Assembly (NCBI GenBank): GCA_002170355.2
Contig: NHET02000129.1
Span: 22,210 to 33,818, forward strand
DNA: 11,609 nucleotides
Reading direction: 5' to 3'
Source: Gammaproteobacteria bacterium TMED92
Lineage (GTDB): Bacteria; Pseudomonadota; Gammaproteobacteria; Pseudomonadales; Azotimanducaceae
Within the stretch, counting starts at the first letter, position 1. The number at the start of each line of letters is the position of its first letter. Of this stretch, positions 7,565-11,609 are shown in pieces. The notes under the pieces were generated by a model. It was not told where the DNA came from. It saw nothing but the letters and a program-made list of their open reading frames with translations, and searched no databases. Both the position numbers and the translations under genes were made by a program.

Positions 7565-8452
7565 ATGCAAGAGATATTGAATAGGCCGGCAAAACTGCTG
7601 ACCCAGGGGCAACGCGAAGCGTACTTTGCTGACGGCTTTATTGGCGTAGAGGGGTTGGTGGATGCGCATTGGCTCGAACGCCTGAATGAGGTCACCAACG
7701 AATTTATTGAGATAAGCAAGGGCTATTCAAGCGAGCGCAAAGACAAACGCTTTGACCTTGAACCAGATCACAGCGCTGAGAATCCGCGTTTACGGCGCTT
7801 GAACTCGCCGGTTGATCATCATGAGACGTATTGGGACTTTGCTAGCACCGGCCCATTTGTCGACATAGCCGAAGACCTGCTTGGGCCGAACGTCAAATTT
7901 CATCACGCCAAATTGAACTTCAAGTGGTGTGGTGGCGGAGAAGAGGTTAAATGGCACCAGGACATACAGTTTTGGCCGCACACTAATTATCAGGTGCTGA
8001 CCCTGGGCGTGTATCTGGACGACGTAACAGCAGATATGGCACCGATGGGGATAATCCCTGACAGCCACAATGGCCCGCTATACGACCTTTACGATGACGA
8101 CGGTAATTGGACGGGTAACATTCGCGATGCCGAAGTGCCCAAGCTGGGCACTGAACGCGCGGTCTATTTGGGTGGCCCTGCAGGCAGCATTACCGCGCAC
8201 AATTGTCGGTGTGTACATGGCTCGCCGCCTAATAACAGTGCTAGGCCGCGGCCATTGCTGCTATGCGCTTATTCCGCAGCCCACGCCTTGCCCATTACGG
8301 ATCTCACCAAAGGTGGCAAATACGCAGAAACAATAGTGCGCGGTAAACTCGCGCGGTGGGTGCAATTTGACCCTCGACCAGTGCTTATGCCGCCGGATTG
8401 GTCGAAGACTCGGTATAAGTCGATTTTTGAGCATCAGCAGGGAGATGGCTGA
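7565..8452 (+). CDS. PhyH family Fe(II)/2-oxoglutarate dioxygenase
   Basis: This 295-residue protein is a phytanoyl-CoA dioxygenase-like (PhyH) non-haem iron oxygenase. The facial triad is visible: His131 and Asp133 in 'KWHQDIQFW' and His218 in 'VHGSPPNNS'. A 2-oxoglutarate-binding Arg is likely at 227 or 229 in 'ARPRPLLL'. Such enzymes hydroxylate, or oxidatively cleave, an unactivated carbon using O2 and 2-oxoglutarate, releasing succinate and CO2. The ATG at 7565 follows a GGAG about 8 bases upstream and is 21 bases after the TIM-barrel stop, so it is the third gene of the operon. Substrates in this family are very varied (lipids, ectoine, sugars, secondary metabolites), and nothing in the sequence fixes which. 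No terminator follows at once; the first one is about 390 bases downstream. Confidence 0.92.
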   Translation: MQEILNRPAKLLTQGQREAYFADGFIGVEGLVDAHWLERLNEVTNEFIEISKGYSSERKDKRFDLEPDHSAENPRLRRLNSPVDHHETYWDFASTGPFVDIAEDLLGPNVKFHHAKLNFKWCGGGEEVKWHQDIQFWPHTNYQVLTLGVYLDDVTADMAPMGIIPDSHNGPLYDLYDDDGNWTGNIRDAEVPKLGTERAVYLGGPAGSITAHNCRCVHGSPPNNSARPRPLLLCAYSAAHALPITDLTKGGKYAETIVRGKLARWVQFDPRPVLMPPDWSKTRYKSIFEHQQGDG

Positions 8453-8507
8453 TCGTTGTTGTCGTACCGCGCCATGTGGGCTACCTTTAAGAAAAATTTA
8501 CAGCTGA

Positions 8508-8519
8508 TAACGGCCGTTA
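8508..8519. repeat. Perfect 12-bp palindrome (possible operator)
   Basis: TAACGGCCGTTA reads the same on both strands and ends three bases before TTGACT, a good -35-like hexamer. A second palindrome, CAGCTG, lies next to it at 8501-8506. The position suggests a repressor or activator site for a promoter starting in this gap, but no regulator gene is nearby and nothing here identifies the protein. Confidence 0.35.
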
Positions 8520-8522
8520 GTG

Positions 8523-8551
8523 TTGACTCTTTGAGTAAGCATCGCCATGAT
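8523..8551 (+). promoter_or_regulatory. Possible sigma-70-type promoter
   Basis: TTGACT (8523-8528, five of six consensus bases) is followed 17 bases later by CATGAT (8546-8551, four of six). Spacing is ideal, the -10 is mediocre. If used, the transcript would start near 8558, run through the possible 49-codon ORF and meet the terminator at 8843-8876, giving an RNA of about 320 bases. Confidence 0.3.
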
Positions 8552-8666
8552 GCGCGCCGCTGTCCAAACGGCTAAGCAAAAGCGATTAAAACCCGTTAGC
8601 TATAAAGTTCAGAAAATAAATAAGCAATCAAAAGACGCGAGAGCAACCAAAAAGTAATTACTCGTT

Positions 8667-8816
8667 ATGAAATTCGCCATGACCACATATTCATCTTCTA
8701 CCGCTGTGTGTAGAGCAACACTGCGTCGCGTCGCAGTGGGCGGCGTCGTGTGGGCGATTCAATCGCAAATGCACCTGGCGAGCGATGTTCATCAAGCAGG
8801 AGGCTATGACGGCTAA
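8667..8816 (+). CDS. Possible 49-codon small ORF before a terminator
   Basis: An ATG at 8667 opens 49 codons ending with TAA at 8814-8816; a second in-frame ATG at 8679 would give 45. The peptide has a Ser/Thr-rich start, one Cys (residue 15), a basic 'RATLRRVAV' stretch followed by a short hydrophobic run, and a polar end 'HQAGGYDG'. I recognise no family. The stop lies 26 bases before the terminator stem, which fits a short coding transcript. No Shine-Dalgarno is visible, and a frame this short can arise by chance. The same bases might instead belong to a non-coding RNA or a leader. Confidence 0.2.
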   Translation: MKFAMTTYSSSTAVCRATLRRVAVGGVVWAIQSQMHLASDVHQAGGYDG

Positions 8817-8842
8817 TTTGATCTCTTTAATACGATTCAAAG

Positions 8843-8876
8843 AACCCCGAAGAGCCGCAAGCCTTCGGGGTTTTTT
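8843..8876 (+). terminator. Intrinsic (Rho-independent) terminator
   Basis: A perfect 10-bp stem, AACCCCGAAG (8843-8852) with CTTCGGGGTT (8863-8872), closes a 10-base loop. Six consecutive T follow from 8871, and five more T soon after (8879-8883 region). This is a textbook + strand terminator. It ends whatever transcript crosses the gap after the PhyH gene and lies only about 38 bases before the MFS start codon. Confidence 0.9.
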
Positions 8877-8914
8877 GCTTTTTGGGTTAACGATCTTGTG
8901 CCAAGGAAATGGCT

Positions 8915-10126
8915 ATGACCGATAGACAAAAATTACAACGCAACATCAGCAGAGCACTGTATTTGCGTTTTTTTCAGGCCTTCATGGTGTTGGTGCCTAT
9001 TGCTGTGCCGTTCTTTCAGAGCAAGGGTTTAACGATGCGCGATGTCTTCACGCTGCAAGCTTTGTTTGCCGGTGTGGTGCTGTTGGCAGAAGTACCGTCG
9101 GGATACATGGCGGACCTGTTTGGTCGGCGTCGGGTGTTGTTGGTGGGCGCATTGTTTTGTGGTCTGGGTCATTCTTTGTTGCTGATCGCCGAGGGGTTTT
9201 GGACGCTCGCGTTTTACGAGCTGCTCCTGGGGATCTCTTTTTCTTTAACCTCTGGCTCAGACTTAGCGTTGTTGTATGACTCGGAGTTAGCCCTGGGCGC
9301 CAGTGCGGAGCGACAGCGCCGTGTGGTTGGCAAGATCTACAGCTTAGGCACATTGTCTGCAGCTTTATCGGGAGCGGTTTGCTCATTGATATTGCTTGGT
9401 GGTTCTTTCGTCGACGTCATCTGGGTCCAGGTCATTGTCGGCTGGATGCCTTTCGTTGTCGCGTTGGGGTTGATTGAGGCACCGCGCCAGAGTTTGGATC
9501 GCAAGGCCAGTCATAGCCGTGAGATGAAACGCATCCTGCGCTATCTGTGGAGTCACTCGCTGTTGCTTAGACGGGTCTTTGTGACCGCCTGTATCTGGCC
9601 TTTGACAACATTCTATGCGGTCTGGTTGCTACAGGAAGTTTGGCGGTTGCAACATATTCCCTTGTATCTATTTGGTTGGATTTGGGGCGGACTCACGTTA
9701 CTAACGGCACTCTCAGGTCGCTATGCCACCGTCTTGGAAAAACATTGCGGCCCGCGTGCGCTGCTACTTTGTATCGGTGTGCTGCCCATAGTTGGGTATC
9801 TGGGGCTCGCGGTTGCCGGCCCGCTCGTGGGGATCGCGGTTGCTGCGCTGTTCTTCGTCGCCCGAGGACTGGGCCAAGTGCTGTTGGCTGATGCCTTGAA
9901 CCATCGGATACCCAGTCAGTTCCGAGCGACGGCAAATTCGTTGGTTAGCTTTGGCTTTCGTGCCTGTTTTGCGGTGACTGGGCCATTGGTAGGTTACGGT
10001 CTAGATAGGCTTGGTATGGATGTGATCCTAGGGCTGTTGGCAGTACTCAGCGCGTTGATCGTCTTGGTCTGCTTGTTGCCGCTGCTATTTAATGTGCCCT
10101 CGCGCAAGGCCTTCCGCCGCGGCTAA
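8915..10126 (+). CDS. Major facilitator superfamily (MFS) transporter
   Basis: The product is 403 residues, a multi-helix inner-membrane carrier of the major facilitator superfamily with about 12 hydrophobic segments along its whole length. Motif A, between helices 2 and 3, is visible as 'GYMADLFGRRRV' (63-74). A long loop rich in Arg and Lys follows the middle of the protein ('DRKASHSREMKRILRY', about residue 192). Sugar, drug, siderophore and metabolite carriers all share this fold, so the substrate and direction are open. I prefer the ATG at 8915 over the one at 8909 because AAGGA (8903-8907) is 7 bases from 8915 but only 1 from 8909. The gene starts about 38 bases after a strong terminator, so it has its own promoter within that structure or depends on read-through. 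Confidence 0.92.
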   Translation: MTDRQKLQRNISRALYLRFFQAFMVLVPIAVPFFQSKGLTMRDVFTLQALFAGVVLLAEVPSGYMADLFGRRRVLLVGALFCGLGHSLLLIAEGFWTLAFYELLLGISFSLTSGSDLALLYDSELALGASAERQRRVVGKIYSLGTLSAALSGAVCSLILLGGSFVDVIWVQVIVGWMPFVVALGLIEAPRQSLDRKASHSREMKRILRYLWSHSLLLRRVFVTACIWPLTTFYAVWLLQEVWRLQHIPLYLFGWIWGGLTLLTALSGRYATVLEKHCGPRALLLCIGVLPIVGYLGLAVAGPLVGIAVAALFFVARGLGQVLLADALNHRIPSQFRATANSLVSFGFRACFAVTGPLVGYGLDRLGMDVILGLLAVLSALIVLVCLLPLLFNVPSRKAFRRG

Positions 10127-10144
10127 CTTAGTTCGCTTGGGCTG

Positions 10145-10426
10145 TTACAGTAGTTTGGTGAGTGTGGTCATTGCGCCCAGGGCGATGACCACAATAGAAC
10201 CGAGGCGCTGGGTCAGACTGGTTTCCAGTTCTTTAATGGTTCGCCGCAGATCCACGTCCATGCGTTTCATATCTCGCTGTATCCCGGCGATATCGGCCTT
10301 GGTAGCCAGTTCATTCTCGATCAGAGTGCGCTGGCTAAGCGAGATTACCTCAGCCTGCTGTTGTGGCATGCCAGCGGCGATCAGCTCCTTGGCGTAACTT
10401 AATGTGTCGAAGGTATATGAAGCCAT
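10145..10426 (-). CDS. Small DUF1640/CCDC90-like coiled-coil protein with C-terminal membrane helix
   Basis: The 93-residue product opens with 'YTFDTLSYAKELIAAGM' (4-20) and 'QQAEVISL' (23-30), then 'ELATKADI' (39-46). A heptad-like charged stretch (about 45-75) follows, then a hydrophobic segment near the end ('LGSIVVIALGAMTTL', 75-89). This order matches the DUF1640 (CCDC90-like) family of short coiled-coil proteins with a tail anchor; bacterial members have no settled function. The ATG at 10426 has no clear ribosome-binding site. A TTG 24 bases upstream (10450), preceded by AAGGAG, would add 8 residues and is a real alternative. The gene converges on the MFS gene with an 18-base gap and no terminator between them. 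Confidence 0.8.
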   Translation of the reverse strand: MASYTFDTLSYAKELIAAGMPQQQAEVISLSQRTLIENELATKADIAGIQRDMKRMDVDLRRTIKELETSLTQRLGSIVVIALGAMTTLTKLL

Positions 10427-10635
10427 TGGGTCGTTCAGCGGATCGGGCAAAAAGAGGCTACTCCTTAATCCAGCGAACAGCAATTGTTGGACAATGCGAG
10501 GGTGTGCGCTAGCAGCTAAGGATGAAAGTTCTGTAGGTGTTTTGCTTGGGCTAGTGCGTACCGACTGATGTTAAACGTACAGATGATTGGGGCACAGTCA
10601 GCGCTCGGCGGTCTCTGCGGCCGCCGTCACTAGAG

Positions 10636-11592
10636 CTATCCCACGAGTTCGGTCTGATTCTTATTCAGCTCAGGTACTGGTGGTAACTTGAACGTTCTCA
10701 CTTTGCTTGCTGCTACGACATTAGGGAATTCGTCTGCGTTGATAAAACGGTCACTCCAATTTGTCGTAGACACCAAGTTCTCTACAGCAGCGCGCCGCTT
10801 GGCGATAACTTTCTCGTTAGACTTGCTCTTAGGCATCATGCAAACAAGGCTGATGGCCCGAAACAGCTGGTCATTAAACGACGGCGTTTCCAGTCCAGGA
10901 CTGCTGCAGTGAATCGTACGTGAATCCCACAGCAGCAAATCACCGGCTTCTAAGTGGCAAATGATGGGCTGGGTGTCGGCAAGCAGTTCGTCATCGTTTG
11001 GAAAGCGAAAGTGGTCAATGCTTGGGTGAATACGCGCCAAGCGCTCGGGATATTTTTCTGGAATCGAAGCAAAACGTTTGTGGCTGCCAGGTACCATGAC
11101 ATTGCCACCACAAGCGGGCGAGGTTGGGATTAGATTAACCAAACCTTGGACGCAGTGTTTGCCGGGACGTCCAATAGGATGTTGGTCTATATGCATCCAG
11201 CTGGGGCCATTGTTGGTGCGCCAATGCTCATGGCGAGTCCAGGGCCGCCAGAGCGCAACGCCATCAAAGCTGGTAAGTAGATCGTCGTCTTGCCATATCG
11301 ATGCAAAGGCTTGCTTTACCGGAGCTCGGTCGCGAATGTACCACTGGGCGGCGCAGTGTCCGATGCCGTGGCTAGGTAAAATCCCGCCATGAACCGCCGT
11401 TGGCCAGCGGTCGTCATCCCAAGTCTCAGGATCGTTGCGATTTATACCCGTGCCAAGTTGCTCAAGATAATCCCACAACAGATTCAAAGCGTGCGCGGCT
11501 TCTTGCTGTGTCAGCGCATTCGCGATCACAACATAGCCGTGTTCCTCCAAGTAGGCGGTACTGGCCAGATCGTCGGCAGCAAAGCGCGGCAC
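10636..11592 (-). CDS. PhyH family Fe(II)/2-oxoglutarate dioxygenase, second copy (start may lie outside the window)
   Basis: At least 318 residues of a PhyH-type dioxygenase are encoded. The N-terminal 'YLEEHGYVVIANAL' (14-27) is the usual first element. His134 and Asp136 in 'WMHIDQHP' and His228 in 'SRTIHCSSPG' make the iron triad, and Arg245 in 'LFRAISLV' is the likely 2-oxoglutarate contact. 'GGNVMVPGSHKRF' (162-174) is also characteristic. It is clearly a different subfamily from the PhyH protein in the operon upstream, with a longer C-terminus and different motif context. The start given is a GTG at 11592, but the frame has no stop up to the window edge at 11609, so the true start may be further right. 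The substrate is unknown. It is separated from the DUF1640-like gene by 209 bases. Confidence 0.88.
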   Translation of the reverse strand: MPRFAADDLASTAYLEEHGYVVIANALTQQEAAHALNLLWDYLEQLGTGINRNDPETWDDDRWPTAVHGGILPSHGIGHCAAQWYIRDRAPVKQAFASIWQDDDLLTSFDGVALWRPWTRHEHWRTNNGPSWMHIDQHPIGRPGKHCVQGLVNLIPTSPACGGNVMVPGSHKRFASIPEKYPERLARIHPSIDHFRFPNDDELLADTQPIICHLEAGDLLLWDSRTIHCSSPGLETPSFNDQLFRAISLVCMMPKSKSNEKVIAKRRAAVENLVSTTNWSDRFINADEFPNVVAASKVRTFKLPPVPELNKNQTELVG

Positions 11593-11609
11593 GTGGGCGT
11601 AACGAATGG

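Larger units (their letters stand above)
8453..8914. other. 462-base intergenic/leader region before the MFS gene
   Basis: The gap between the PhyH stop and the MFS start is long for this window. In order it holds a 12-base perfect palindrome (8508-8519), a possible promoter (8523-8551), an A-rich tract (about 8575-8660), a possible 49-codon ORF (8667-8816) that contains a 7-bp hairpin (8719-8738), and a strong intrinsic terminator (8843-8876). TAAGCA occurs three times (8536, 8573, 8621). It could be a long 3' untranslated region of the upstream operon, a separate small transcript, or an attenuated leader of the MFS gene. Only the terminator and the palindrome are beyond doubt as sequence features. 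Confidence 0.6.

Noticed and set aside
8667..8816. RiPP precursor peptide matured by neighbouring enzymes
   Set aside because: No radical SAM, YcaO, DUF692-type or peptidase gene is present; the local TIM barrels belong to the sugar-isomerase-like family, so the idea has no supporting partner.
10606..10626. CGGCGG/CCGCCG hairpin after the second PhyH gene as an intrinsic terminator
   Set aside because: Six-pair stem with no T-tract in the direction of transcription; the GCGGCCGC core may simply be a G+C-rich stretch.

Overview
The window looks like chromosomal DNA of a Gram-negative bacterium. It is roughly half G+C, has short intergenic gaps and Shine-Dalgarno-led genes. The protein flavour (GNAT, fatty-acid desaturase, Gfo/Idh/MocA, AP_endonuc_2-type TIM barrels, two PhyH dioxygenases) resembles what is common in aquatic gammaproteobacteria. 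That placement is an inference from style, because no rRNA or other marker gene is present. I see no tRNA, CRISPR array, insertion sequence or phage gene.

Layout. (1) 31-848: a RimJ/RimL-like acetyltransferase on + meets a small two-helix membrane protein on -, with the two stop codons overlapping. (2) 585-1992, - strand: a metallo-beta-lactamase-fold hydrolase followed 13 bases later by that small membrane protein, probably one operon. (3) 1993-2350: a non-coding divergent gap, then a membrane fatty-acid desaturase on + (2351-3280). (4) 3320-8452: the core of the window, two transcription units diverging from a 106-base promoter region (5238-5343). Leftward run a sugar-isomerase-like TIM barrel and, overlapping it by 8 bases, a class I/II PLP aminotransferase. 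Rightward run a Gfo/Idh/MocA dehydrogenase, a second and different TIM barrel, and a PhyH Fe(II)/2-oxoglutarate dioxygenase, with gaps of 13 and 21 bases. (5) 8453-8914: 462 bases with a palindrome, a possible promoter, a possible 49-codon ORF and a strong intrinsic terminator that sits just before an MFS transporter (8915-10126, +). (6) 10145-10426: a small DUF1640-like coiled-coil protein on -. (7) 10636 to the right edge: a second, divergent PhyH dioxygenase on -.

How it may work together. Gfo/Idh/MocA dehydrogenases paired with AP_endonuc_2 TIM barrels are known for chemistry on sugars, inositols and glycosides, often through a keto intermediate. The added PhyH oxygenase and PLP aminotransferase suggest a small catabolic or modification pathway for a polyol or glycoside-like, possibly nitrogen-containing, compound. 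The MFS carrier just downstream could move substrate or product. The substrate cannot be read from the sequence. The most interesting things to follow up are this five-gene divergent cluster with its shared leader motif, and the leader/terminator arrangement in front of the MFS gene.
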